Below, piece after piece: positions 7,895 through 16,112 of a stretch of DNA of 64,000 nt. A model generated the notes under the pieces. That model searched no databases and was not told the origin of the DNA. It was given only the letters and a program-made list of their open reading frames with translations. The stretch spans positions 124,001 to 188,000 of the forward strand of contig WLWT01000001.1 in the NCBI GenBank assembly GCA_012103455.1, read 5' to 3'. The translations under genes and the position numbers were made by a program. The stretch's first letter is position 1. Each line of letters starts with the position of its first letter. The DNA comes from Gammaproteobacteria bacterium (GTDB taxonomy: Bacteria > Pseudomonadota > Gammaproteobacteria > HK1).

Positions 7895-10057
7895 TCAAAG
7901 ATGAACGCTTTGTATTCCCATCGACAAAACAGTGGAAAGTTGATTCGGGGTTAGCGCTTGTGAAGTGATTAGATTTGCGCCGCCAACTATCCCATTAGTC
8001 TTTAGTTGTTTCATACTTACCGGATCCGTGAAACCAAGAAAACAGTCGAATGTAAACGACATTACATGTCCATCGTTTCCAGACATCTCTCTGAGCCTTT
8101 CCTTCGAAATTACTCCTTGGCGTTCTAGCAGATGTTCAGCCGAAGACATGTGCATATACTGCGACGAAGTTAGACGGGCAACAGCGATGGCGGCTCCTGC
8201 TCCACCACCGCTAAGTGACTCGTAAAAGACCACCAAGTCGCCTCTAGTAAATAGCGCCTCTTTATTCCTACCTGAGAAGTACGCGCGCTCTAGACGATAG
8301 GATGACACCGCTCCAGGAAGCAGACTTGCTTGTGGAGATGACTGCGGCAACAACGTCTCGGAAAACCATCGTTGGATTGGGACCATTACTCCTTTTCTGG
8401 AACCCGACATCAAAAGGCCGGGAGAAATCAGGGTTTCTAGCTCGAACAACGACAGTGAGTGCTCGGATTTAGATTCAGGATCAACGATTCGGAAATCGCC
8501 GTCTACACGCTTGTCATCAATGCGTGAAGGTTCCAGAATCTGCCCAGTAATGAATTGAAATCGGTTTCGAACTTCGCGCCATCGGGCCGCATCAATAATC
8601 CCTCTGATCCCAACTTTCAAGAAGCGCTCAAATCTTGAGTCAATTTCCGTCCGTTGTCTCTTAAAGCCCCGCGACTTCAAGCTGCGCTTGAGAGCAAAGC
8701 TTTTTCGTGGCACAACCAATACGATCGGTTCCAAGTGTGCCGCAGAGATTTGTCTCTGCAAATGTTCCAAGAGCTGATCTACGGCTAAGTTGTCGTCTGC
8801 CGTAATTAAATCGGCTAACAATGTCGCATTTATTCCAGAACCTATGGAGCCGGATTTATCTACCACCAAGTACCCTAGAACATCGTCGCCTCGAACCGCC
8901 ACGAACTGCTGCTTCTGATTGTAACTTGTACCTTTTTGGGTCAGTGCTGATACTTCTGCATCGTCAATATGCTGAGACATAAAGCGCTTAATAGCTAGCT
9001 CGAATCCGCTAGTCTTCTGTGTAACTTCTACCTCTTGGCCATTCGCAACTACGGAAGTACTAGTCTGGATTGAGTTTTCATCATCAACGAATTCGGCCGG
9101 CGCGAGCACCTCTATTCCATACCGTGCCATTAATTCCGAACTTGCCTCTAACAGCTTCCGTTCTCTCGTCAAAAATCCTGCTGCACCATTAAGAATGCAG
9201 TGCGCCAAGTGCTTTAAGTCGGAGTCATCCTGAGTCTTGCGCTTAGAACCGGTGGGAATATTTGGGAAGACGAGTGGCCGCAATTCTGTCTTCAGATTCT
9301 CAATCTGGGACTCTGGTTGTTCTGGTAGAACGGGCAGCCCGCGAGCGAATGCAAGTACAGGATCCGCTTCCTTGGAATTTCTTGACAACTCAACTTCAAA
9401 CTCTTTGGACACGGCAAGTCGAATTCGGCCAGACATTGCTGCAGATAGCGCCCATACTGCCCCTTCTCTCCCTTCTCTATTTCGAAGTATGTCGAACAGA
9501 ATGTTTAGGTCCAGAACGTACACAGGATTGCGTAGAAGGGGACGAACCGCCTCGATTTCCAGCTCAGGTTTCTTCTCCGGCTTCCAAAATAGAGAGCCTT
9601 CAGGCACTTCCCAAGCTCGTACGTTTAGTTGACGGCCCGTTGTTTCGCCACCATCAACGACTTGGTAAGTTGTGAGCCCCTGACGTTCCCAGAATTGATT
9701 GGAAGGAAGATCGGTCGCTACCCGGGCCTGTATCACGGAATAGCTGTGTTGCTTAGCAAAATCCTTGAGCCGAGAGACAAGTTCTGCACCTATCCCGCGC
9801 TTTCGAGAATTTGTATGGATGTACAGTTGCCAGATTTTGAGCTTAGGATAAGTGCCACCAAAAAGCAAGTACCCGATGACTCCGTTAGAGACTCCGTCCA
9901 TGGCTATCCAGAGACGACCTGCATTCGCGGACTGAACAAATACTTTCTTCGGAAGAAATCCTAGAGCTTTCTTGTGCGAATCGGCGAGATAGCACACCGA
10001 ATCAACATGAGGAAGCACGTCGCGCGAGTCCAAAAAGAACTGGATCTCTTGAAGCAT
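7895..10057 (-). CDS. multidomain GNAT-PIN-(GNAT-like)-PUA/ASCH-like protein
   Basis: A 720-residue cassette protein. Domains in order, numbered from the ATG at 10057: an N-terminal GNAT acetyltransferase (about 15-150; LYIHTNSRKRGIGAELV is the acetyl-CoA loop); a PIN nuclease-like domain (about 178-325) with VLDLNILFD at its start and DDSDLKHLAH then FLTRERKLL further on, placing several acidic residues where PIN metal ligands lie; a second acetyltransferase-like region (about 365-495); and a C-terminal PUA/ASCH-like region (about 575-720) with FTRGDLVVFYES. The start at 10057 is taken because the ORF upstream of it is made of IS1182-type terminal sequence. The ATG lies ten bases after GTTAGAT of an attC. 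Domain calls are by eye. Confidence 0.65.
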   Translation of the reverse strand: MLQEIQFFLDSRDVLPHVDSVCYLADSHKKALGFLPKKVFVQSANAGRLWIAMDGVSNGVIGYLLFGGTYPKLKIWQLYIHTNSRKRGIGAELVSRLKDFAKQHSYSVIQARVATDLPSNQFWERQGLTTYQVVDGGETTGRQLNVRAWEVPEGSLFWKPEKKPELEIEAVRPLLRNPVYVLDLNILFDILRNREGREGAVWALSAAMSGRIRLAVSKEFEVELSRNSKEADPVLAFARGLPVLPEQPESQIENLKTELRPLVFPNIPTGSKRKTQDDSDLKHLAHCILNGAAGFLTRERKLLEASSELMARYGIEVLAPAEFVDDENSIQTSTSVVANGQEVEVTQKTSGFELAIKRFMSQHIDDAEVSALTQKGTSYNQKQQFVAVRGDDVLGYLVVDKSGSIGSGINATLLADLITADDNLAVDQLLEHLQRQISAAHLEPIVLVVPRKSFALKRSLKSRGFKRQRTEIDSRFERFLKVGIRGIIDAARWREVRNRFQFITGQILEPSRIDDKRVDGDFRIVDPESKSEHSLSLFELETLISPGLLMSGSRKGVMVPIQRWFSETLLPQSSPQASLLPGAVSSYRLERAYFSGRNKEALFTRGDLVVFYESLSGGGAGAAIAVARLTSSQYMHMSSAEHLLERQGVISKERLREMSGNDGHVMSFTFDCFLGFTDPVSMKQLKTNGIVGGANLITSQALTPNQLSTVLSMGIQSVHL

Positions 10058-10073
10058 GCGTCTAAATCTAACG

Positions 10074-11257
10074 AGGCTGTAGAAAAAGCGGCCCCGGAAC
10101 GCAGCGGCCGAGTGAGGCGCGATGGCCTCGATTGTTGGTGCCAGACACGGTGGTGTTTGCGAGCGTTTCGCCCGGGCTGGCGGTACCGTCCAAAGGGGCA
10201 TCGCCCATGCACAACAGCGGCGTTTTGCGGTCTATGTCCCGCTTATTCGCTTTCAGCATATCGATTCAGTTTCCCTACATTGTCAGCCATGCAATACATT
10301 AACCACTGCGCGTTCACTTTCATCTTGCCCCTGAGCGTCAACCTATCTAGCCTCAGCGTCGAGCCGATAAGGGCGAAGGGCGGCCCCGCCGTGCCTAGCC
10401 GTGTGTTGTATGGGTGCCGCCCCCGGGCACTATCGGCTGTTCGGCCCATCCACTGCATCGGCCCCTCTTCTTGGCCTTGGCGTTAGTGTTCGCCAAAGAC
10501 TGTCACGGTGCGTTCTTGGGTCTGCTTCGGCTGACGCAGACAGTTCCTGCCAAGCCCACAGGGGAGGCAATAGGGATTGGCGTCCTTTGCACCGCACCTC
10601 CGAGCACCCTTGCTGCGCTCCCACCCTATTCAGAGGCAGTGTTGGGCCGGCCCGACACTGGATCGTCGCGGCGCTTGAACCGCTTCTTCGAGTCGCGGCG
10701 GCAATGGCTGCGCCCAGGTCTTCACCGCCTTGTCCCTCGTCAACACTTCTCGCGCGAAGCCGCTGTGCGTACCGCTCTATGCCTGCGACCCGTTCGACGG
10801 CAGCGTCACTCCCTCCACCGCCAACATCTCTTGACCTATCAGGCATGCCTCATGACACACTAACAACACATCCCGGAATAGGTCCATCGCCGCCGCATCG
10901 AGACCCCAGACGCAGCCCGCTGTCGCCGTCAAGTGAGCACGACTATTGGTTGACCGGGCCAGGCCATGAACACCACCCGCCGCTCATACGCCGGCGCGCG
11001 CCGATCTCATCGTAGCCCAAGCGTGCATCCAGCGTAGAGAAATCTAAATGATGACCGGCCCGATAGCCCAGCATGGACTCGAACGTGCCTGGGACTATCT
11101 GTTCACCGAAATCAACCGGCACCATCGCCATCTGACGGGAGTCGTACAGTTGATACTTCACCATGAAAGGGCAATGCTCACATCCGCTTCAGTGACGCTA
11201 CTTGTTCACATCACCATCTGGGAATCAATAGGCGAATGGGACTTTTTCTACTGCTCC
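10074..11257 (-). mobile_element. decayed IS1182-type element inserted in an attC core
   Basis: The ends are GAGGCTGTAGAAAAA at 10074 and TTTTTCTACTGCTCC ending at 11257. Transposase remains lie on the minus strand: an N-terminus at 11164 (RQMAMVPVDFGEQIVPGTFE) and a C-terminus near 10250-10350 (KMKVNAQWLMYCM) ending FLQPR at the left repeat, as IS1182-type enzymes do. Frames between are broken by many indels and the element is shorter than a full-length member. Flanks are TCTAAC and AACGATT, so AAC is duplicated and the attC core GTTAGAT is interrupted. Confidence 0.75.
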
Positions 11258-11318
11258 AACGATTTGCGTAAGTGGCCTGCGTCCTCGTGGGTCCGCTTGA
11301 CGCATTTGTTGGACGAAG
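11255..11318 (-). other. attC site split by the IS1182-type element
   Basis: On the minus strand GTCCAAC (R'') at 11318, arms ATGCGTCAAGCGGACCC / GGCCACTTACGCAAAT, then AATCGTT at the IS boundary; the R' GTTAGAT continues on the far side at 10067-10073. Removing the IS rebuilds a normal attC in front of the GNAT-PIN gene. Confidence 0.65.
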
Positions 11319-11383
11319 CCGCTACGCGGCAGCTTGAAGCCATTGGCTTTTACTCATGGTTTAGATGAAGCGGAGACTTCCCA

Positions 11384-12323
11384 GTGCCCGCAATTCGGCG
11401 TGTGTCATTGGGAACCCGCCTCAGGCAAGCACACGAGAAGTCCGGCTTTGAGGCGTTATACCAGAAACGCCTACGCGCCCTAAAACTCAAAGGCCATGCC
11501 CGTAAAACCATTGCGGGCTATGCCACAGGCGTGCGCCGCCTGGGCGAACACCTCAAGCGCTGCCCGGGCGATGTCACCAAGGCAGAAGCTCGACCCCCCT
11601 GTCGACTGCCTGCTCCAAACGCCTGCCTGGGCCCCCATGAAGATTGACCGTCACGGTATTCGCTTTCTCTACGCAGAAGTCCTCGCTCAATCATGGCCCG
11701 GGCTCGATTTCGCTAAGGCGCCCAAGACCCAGCGCCTACCCGATAGCCTGACGCCAAATGAGCGTGCCCGCATTCTCCACATCACTCGCCGCTTTGACCT
11801 TCAGTGCTTGGGGTTCGTCACGGATACGTTGGGTCTGCGCCTAGGTGACACACGGCGCCTTGAGTGCGCCGACATCGACCGTGAGCGCGGGCAGGTACCT
11901 ATCCGCCCCCCCAAGGGCCATCAAGCTCGCTTTGTGCTTTTGCCGTCAATGACGTTGCCGGTTCTGCGCAAGCTGTGGTGCCCTCATCGCCATCCACGAG
12001 GGGTGTTCCCTCGCCGTGACGGGGCCTCGGCCCCCGGCTCATTGGACCGCGCCAACGGGCAAAAGGGCTTTCAGCAGGCCGTTGCTGATGCACGGGTCCT
12101 AAAGCGCGTCTCGATTCATTCCCTTCGTCATAGCGACGCCCCACCTAAAACGCTAGCCTTGCGGCGCCGGCGATGGTATTGCGCCGCCACACTCACTATA
12201 GGGAGGGTTGGTCTTGGGCTATGGCATCCTCCAAGTTTGGCCGGGCTGGCTCAGGCTACCGCTCGGCTTCAACAAAGCCCAAATTCCGCCAAACCCCGCC
12301 TGCCGCCGAACACCTCGAACTAA
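11384..12323 (+). pseudogene. tyrosine recombinase of the IS91-associated type, frameshifted
   Basis: An N-terminal SAM-like DNA-binding stretch (about 11440-11590, GHARKTIAGYATGVRRLGEH) and a catalytic half in another frame (about 11640-12180) are both recognisable. Visible catalytic parts are the first arginine region (DTLGLRLGD) and the SIHSLRHS box. The distal His and the nucleophilic Tyr are not in frame, because sequence after 12140 is scrambled. It resembles the XerC-like recombinase that accompanies some IS91-group elements more than an integron integrase; I see no IntI-specific insertion. Clearly not functional. Confidence 0.65.
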
Positions 12324-12341
12324 TTGCCATACACTAAGGCT

Positions 12342-12412
12342 GCCCTAACCCCGGGCTTGTCCAACACCGGAGCAGGTCACGGCTACGCGCGACCTAGCCT
12401 TATTTGTTAGGC
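12342..12412 (-). other. attC site of the radC-like cassette
   Basis: Minus strand GCCTAAC (R'') to GTTAGGG (R'), 71 nt, with internal complementary pieces including GGCTAGGTCGCG / CGTAGCC. It lies 12 bases past the stop of the RadC-like gene. Confidence 0.7.
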
Positions 12413-12423
12413 GCGGCTTATAG

Positions 12424-13025
12424 TTAAAGTAACTGTTGCTGTGAGAAACTATAATAACTGGCCTCCGAAATAATTAAATGATCCAGCTCCTCAATGGCTA
12501 AAATTCTCCCGCCTTCAACTAGCTGCTCAGCAATAGCCTTATCCGATGCTGAGGGCTTTAGATAACCACTGGGATGATTATGCGCCAGAATAATTTTCGG
12601 TGATTTTTTCCTGACCGCTAAATGAAACACTTCAAGCGGGGTGACAATAGCTGCTGAAAATACTGCCTAAACCACTGCTGTCCCATAGAGCATACTAACC
12701 CTTTGAAATTTTTGGAAAAACTGTTTTCATGTCTCAAACACAATACCATAGTCAATTTTTTATGTAAATCAATAGGTTATACGCTGTGTTTAACTATTTT
12801 GTGGGACAGCAGTGTGCCTAAACTCACCAGTTCGATATAAGCAATTTCATGACTGGTCGCTAAACCCATGACCCAAAAATGTTCTTTTGCTCTACCGACT
12901 CGGTTTTCTCTGAGCAGCACCTTTTGCATAATGCTGTAAATATCTTCTGGTGAGCTAATTTTGATTTTTTTGACAACCTCGCATTCACAAGCCTTTTTCT
13001 CCAACGCTCTATTGAAGAAGCTCAC
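12424..13025 (-). pseudogene. RadC/JAB-domain protein interrupted by MITE2
   Basis: The 3' half (12424-12663) carries the RadC/JAB metal site AHNHPSG with an Asp 8 residues on. The 5' half (12824-13025) begins at a GTG at 13025, shortly after an attC core. Deleting MITE2 (12673-12814) and one copy of the 9-bp duplication TGCCTAAAC rejoins the frame as VSLGSIFSAAIV, giving about 150 residues, the size of short RadC-like proteins on mobile DNA. The family is associated with mobile elements, and its proposed DNA-repair role is disputed. As it stands, the product is truncated before the metal site. Confidence 0.8.
12673..12814. repeat. MITE2 copy a, 142 bp, inside the radC-like gene
   Basis: Terminal inverted repeats CACTGCTGTCCCA / TGTGGGACAGCAGTG are flanked by a perfect 9-bp direct repeat TGCCTAAAC (12664-12672 and 12815-12823). 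The ends resemble those of IS4-group elements, which also make duplications of this size; that assignment is tentative. Confidence 0.85.
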
Positions 13026-13048
13026 GCTAGAAGATGGGCGATTTTGAC

Positions 13049-13112
13049 GCCTAACGGCTAGACTCAGGGGCGCGCAGCGAAGCGGAGTGTCCCTTGGAGC
13101 CCATTGTTAGAG
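13049..13112 (-). other. attC site
   Basis: Minus strand GCTCTAAC (R'') to GTTAGGC (R'), 64 nt, with complementary CAAGGGACACTCCGC / GCGCGCCCCTGAGTC arms. The toxin gene's stop codon lies inside R''. Confidence 0.8.
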
Positions 13113-13400
13113 CCTGCCCAACCAGTATTGTGGACGACGCCGGTTGTGAGCAACCGCCAATACTTGAACAGACTCGGACGATTCTCGAAACAATATAGTG
13201 AATGGGAATCTTTTCATTCGGACTCGCCCTACATCCGGTTGCTTCTCAACTGGAAATCTATCTGGTGCTTCACAGGCAGTACTTATGACCCTTTCAAACT
13301 CTGCGAGATAGGAAGCACCGAGCCCCGCCCGTCTTGATTCAAAGTAAACAACGGATTCAAGATGCTCCGCCTCTGCAGCAGGATGAAAGTAGTAGATCAT
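13107..13400 (-). CDS. RelE/ParE-family toxin
   Basis: A 97-residue toxin of the ParE/RelE superfamily. Typical features are the opening YYFHPAAEAEHLE, an A/G-rich helix, the FPVEKQPDVGRVRMKRFPF segment and the end IQVLAVAHNRRRP-type strand. Members either cleave translating mRNA or poison gyrase; which applies here cannot be decided. Its ATG follows directly after the TAG of the antitoxin gene, so it is translationally coupled and co-regulated. Stop codon within attC, so the toxin-antitoxin pair forms one cassette, as is common in sedentary arrays where such pairs stabilise the array. Confidence 0.85.
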   Translation of the reverse strand: MIYYFHPAAEAEHLESVVYFESRRAGLGASYLAEFERVISTACEAPDRFPVEKQPDVGRVRMKRFPFTILFRESSESVQVLAVAHNRRRPQYWLGRL

Positions 13401-13622
13401 CTAAGTTAAGGCCTGAGCCTTTTTTCTGACTTCTTCTGCTGGAATTGGCTGCACAATTCCTTCATCTAGTTCTTTCGCTCGACGATGTGCTTCAACCAAC
13501 CAATCTTCCTCTATTTTTTCGTCCTTCGGCACATCGAGACTCAGGAGGAGTTTCTGTGCTAATTCCGCTCTTTCTTCCTCGGATAAATGAAGAGCCTCGG
13601 CTTCGATTTGCTTCAGGTTCAT
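13401..13622 (-). CDS. antitoxin, putative addiction-module component
   Basis: A 73-residue acidic protein of the addiction-module antitoxin family. The conserved LSEEERAELAQKLLLSLD segment fills residues 14-31, followed by a helical EEVRKKAQA tail. It would bind and neutralise the ParE/RelE toxin encoded immediately downstream and repress their common promoter. It starts 28 bases after the GTTAGAT end of the preceding attC, so its promoter must lie in that short leader. Confidence 0.85.
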   Translation of the reverse strand: MNLKQIEAEALHLSEEERAELAQKLLLSLDVPKDEKIEEDWLVEAHRRAKELDEGIVQPIPAEEVRKKAQALT

Positions 13623-13649
13623 ATCTTTTTCCTATGCTGAATTTCATGG

Positions 13650-13710
13650 ATCTAACGCCCGCGTAATAGGCGCGAGCTTGCGAGCGTCCTAATTGACGCG
13701 CTTGTTAGTC
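13650..13710 (-). other. attC site
   Basis: Minus strand GACTAAC (R'') to GTTAGATC (R'), 61 nt, arms AAGCGCGTCAATTAGGACGC / GCGCCTATTACGCGGGCGTT. Well formed. Confidence 0.8.
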
Positions 13711-13715
13711 GCGGT

Positions 13716-14311
13716 TTATCGGTTAAGATGCTTCCGAGTAATACTTTCAAAGTAATTTATCGCCTCTGTAAGTTGATTCGAAAGCTCATCTGACGACTCT
13801 CTACTAGCAATAACGTCATCTTTATATCCTTTGGTCGCGTTACTCTCCCCGACACCACCTCCTCTGTATTCCATCGCTACAACCTCTTTAATTGATCTCA
13901 CTAGACGGTTATAGCAGCCATTTATTTTGCGCCCTTGCTCACGAACCTCTTCTCCCCAAAGGGCTTCGGCTTCGAGAAGACACACGTCTAAGCTGTTCAT
14001 CGCTTCGGTTAATGGTGACAACCTATTTTTGTATAAATACCAAAGCGCATCCGCTTCTATTTCAGGGTCTCGCGAGCTAGCTTTTTTGTTTTTTATATAA
14101 TCTTCTGGAAACTCCGATACATCTCGCCAACCAGACCTTACTATTTCAAAGTTATTTCTTACACCATACAAAGCTGTCAATAATTGCTTAGAAGTTTCAA
14201 GATATACTTTACCCTGAAGTTCTCTTTTCCATTTATTACTCCATAAACAGCAACCCCAGATGTGATCACCGCTGCTATAGATAGAATTATATCTTTTATG
14301 TAAGGGATCAT
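13716..14311 (-). pseudogene. membrane-anchored unknown protein, frameshifted
   Basis: Two overlapping frames encode one protein. The first (from ATG 14311) gives MIPYIKDIILSIAAVITSGV, an N-terminal membrane helix; the second, from about 14240 to 13716, gives a helical cytoplasmic domain of about 170 residues (NKWKRELQGKVYLETSK onward). The switch falls near 14235-14245 in a run reading AGTAATAAATGG, where a one-base change joins the frames as GVYGV-NKWKREL. The family is not one I can name with a function. A sequencing error or a real frameshift would look the same. Confidence 0.6.
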
Positions 14312-14367
14312 TTCTATCAATGTACATATTTCCACAGGAGCAACTAACAGTGTATTAGACGGATATG

Positions 14368-14410
14368 GAATATACTGCACTAGACAGTCTCTGTCTAGTG
14401 CAGTATATTC
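14368..14410. repeat. perfect 20-bp inverted repeat with 3-nt loop
   Basis: GAATATACTGCACTAGACAG at 14368-14387 is exactly complementary to 14391-14410, with TCT between. There is no U-run after either arm, so it is not a standard terminator. It lies about 57 bases upstream of the frameshifted membrane gene, where the variable loop of an attC would be. Confidence 0.7.
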
Positions 14411-14484
14411 TTGATTAACCCGACGTAACTACGTATCATCACTTCTCAGATGAACGCCCCGTCCAATTGGCACAAATACCTTAA

Positions 14485-14624
14485 GGGCACCTCTAAAAAT
14501 AGTAATTTTTTCGTGAGTGTAAGGAAGCACCGCGTGCAGAACCGCAGTGTATAGGTGATACCTGAGGATTCGAGCACGGCGCTGACGCCGCAATCGCGGA
14601 AAAAGTGCATTTTTAGAGGTGCCC
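14485..14624 (+). repeat. MITE1 copy c
   Basis: A 140-bp copy with intact terminal repeats. Its right end (GGTGCCC) abuts GCATAAC of the next attC with no base between, so it sits exactly at a cassette junction. Confidence 0.9.
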
Positions 14625-14703
14625 GCATAACAAGTGGTTCAGCCGCGAAAATTTCGCGTAGCGAGATTTTCGCGGCTGAACCACTTGTTATGTGCGCCCC
14701 TGC
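14625..14703 (-). other. attC site with very long near-perfect arms
   Basis: Minus strand ACATAAC (R'') to GTTATGC (R'), 79 nt. The arms AAGTGGTTCAGCCGCGAAAA / TTTTCGCGGCTGAACCACTT are completely complementary, unusual for attC sites, which normally have mismatches and extrahelical bases. Confidence 0.8.
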
Positions 14704-14978
14704 CATCTGGATGGATGACGAGTGCCATGCATGACTGCGATGACGACAATCTCATCATTTTCCTCAATGAAGTAGACGCAGAACGGAAAGCGTCGAGTCA
14801 TCGCACGACGAACATTCTGAAACATAAGGGGATACGATGCCGGGTGCTTGGAGATACGAGAAATCGTTCGCAGAGACTCATCCAAAAACTCTGAACCCAG
14901 GTCGTCAACCTGTTCCTCGTACCAGTGAGCGGCTTCTTCCAGATCGGCATCGGCTTGCGGACGCAGCCGAACCATCAC
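14688..14978 (-). CDS. RelE/ParE-family toxin
   Basis: A 96-residue toxin-fold protein. It opens VRLRPQADADLEEAAHWYEE and contains MTRRFPFCVYFIEEN then EIVVIAVMHGTRHPSRW, the standard ParE/RelE core strands with the C-terminal H-x4-P-x-W segment typical of this subgroup. It overlaps the antitoxin gene by four bases (ATGA), a classical coupling arrangement. The last codons lie within the attC at 14625-14703. It is a different lineage from the toxin at 13107, so cross-neutralisation is unlikely. Confidence 0.85.
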   Translation of the reverse strand: MMVRLRPQADADLEEAAHWYEEQVDDLGSEFLDESLRTISRISKHPASYPLMFQNVRRAMTRRFPFCVYFIEENDEIVVIAVMHGTRHPSRWQGRT

Positions 14979-15178
14979 AACCGCGAACGTATCCTTTCGA
15001 TGGCCTCAGCGGCGGGCACACCCCGATCACCCGATTTTCGGTAGGCCTCCAGGCGCACCTCCAGAACCTCACGATGTGCCTCGGGCAATTCAATTGAGGC
15101 CTCTTCGTCGGCAATACTGTCCCAGATTTCCTCGACCAAGCGTAACCGTTCCTGCAAGGTAAGTTCTTGAATTTTCAT
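14975..15178 (-). CDS. antitoxin of the addiction-module type
   Basis: A 67-residue acidic protein, MKIQELTLQERLRLVEEIWD onward, matching the short antitoxins that precede ParE/RelE toxins (LSxxERLxLVEEIWDSI core). It overlaps the toxin start by four bases. It follows an attC at 15237-15337, with a leader of about 58 nt that must hold the promoter and its own operator; GTGAAAGGGC before the ATG supplies the ribosome binding site. Confidence 0.85.
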   Translation of the reverse strand: MKIQELTLQERLRLVEEIWDSIADEEASIELPEAHREVLEVRLEAYRKSGDRGVPAAEAIERIRSRL

Positions 15179-15236
15179 GCCCTTTCACCTTGTCGAGTGG
15201 TACGAGGCAGAGTGTATCGCGATTCAAGCAAGAAGC

Positions 15237-15337
15237 ACATAACGCCAGCGCTCAGGCGCCGCTTGTGGCGCCAGCCGTTTTGCTGCAGCAAAACGGCTGG
15301 CGGGGCAAGTGGTCGCTTTGCAGCGCTGGCGTTATGC
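15237..15337 (-). other. attC site with a large terminal hairpin
   Basis: Minus strand GCATAAC (R'') to GTTATGT (R'), 101 nt. Outer arms GCCAGCGCT / AGCGCTGGC and an inner 15-bp hairpin CCAGCCGTTTTGCTG / CAGCAAAACGGCTGG. Starts two bases from the stop of the next gene. Confidence 0.8.
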
Positions 15338-15928
15338 CTATTCCGCAGCGAACTCGATATCAGTGACCTTTGCGGTGACGGCGCCAGGCTTCCATTCGCT
15401 GGGAACTCCCTTCGCGACATAAAATTTCCCGCTTTCCATCTGCCAGATGTAATTTGGTCGAAGTGGCGATTTGTTGGAGCGCCACGAGCTGCTATTCACC
15501 GGCCAAAAATCGTCCTCGAATATGACTTGAGCTTCATCATTTAGGAAGTACACGGTGACCTTGACATCCTTGAGTGTTCGGACGCTGGTATTGCGAAGTT
15601 TGAACGAGACTCCGGGAGTCTTCTTGTTGCGGTACGTTTCATAATATCCCGCAGTCGATTCATAGAGTTCAATCTTGAGGATGTATAAGCATCGCGCTCT
15701 TTGCGGCCTGGCTCAGCATGTTCCTGATTGGTCTCAACCTGTTGTTCAGTCTGGCCTGCCTTCGACCCAGTCCCCGAGGGGAATATTGCCCCTAGCACTG
15801 CTGTCTTTAGCAGCTGCTCGAGTTTTTCAACCTTCTCCTCAAGTACTTCAATTCGCTGTTCCAGCTTTGCTGTCGATGCCTCATTCGCCAACGCGAGCGT
15901 AGGGTGCATCGCAGCGGCAAAAATTAAC
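15338..15928 (-). pseudogene. secreted coiled-coil protein, truncated by MITE1 and frameshifted
   Basis: The N-terminal end reads LIFAAAMHPTLALANEAS from the MITE1 boundary: the tail of a signal peptide whose start was cut off. A coiled coil follows (LEQRIEVLEEKVEKLEQLL, about 15800-15870). The rest is in another frame: KIELYESTAGYYETYRNKK leads into VYFLNDEAQVIFEDDFWPVN and ends at TAG 15338. The frame change is near 15670-15685 (GATGCTTATACATCC). The C-terminal domain looks like an Ig-like periplasmic module, by general impression only. Not expressible as it stands. Confidence 0.65.
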
Positions 15929-16067
15929 GGGCACCTCTAACAATGCACTTTTTCCGCGATTGCGGCGTCAGCATCGTGCTCGAATCCTCAGATATCACCT
16001 ATCACTGCGGTTCTGCGCGCGGTGCTTCCTTGCACTCACGAAAAAATTACTATTTTTAGAGGTGCCC
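15929..16067 (-). repeat. MITE1 copy d
   Basis: A 139-bp reverse-orientation copy (GGGCACCTCTAACAATGC ... ATTTTTAGAGGTGCCC). It removes the signal-peptide start of the gene at its left. Confidence 0.9.
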
Positions 16068-16090
16068 TAAATTGATTTTTCTACAGCCTC
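16068..16090. repeat. solo end of an IS1182/MITE3-type element
   Basis: TTGATTTTTCTACAGCCTC is the right terminal repeat of the MITE3/IS1182-type family, cut by MITE1 copy d, and is followed by GTTATAAG, an attC-like core. The cassette orientation switches here. Confidence 0.65.
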
Positions 16091-16112
16091 GTTATAAGCC
16101 ACAAGGACAGAT

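Noticed and set aside
10401..11015. Long plus-strand frames over 10.4-11.0 kb
   Set aside because: They are antisense to the decayed IS1182-type transposase and rich in Arg/Pro/Ser from GC-rich shadow frames.
11384..12323. The tyrosine recombinase as the missing integron integrase
   Set aside because: Its spacing and motifs resemble the recombinase accompanying IS91-type elements, I see no IntI-specific extra helix, and it is frameshifted.
14697..14712. GTGCGCCCCTGC after the attC as a group II intron 5' end
   Set aside because: The sequence is the end of the toxin reading frame and is not followed by any intron domain; the match to the intron tip at 5821 is short.
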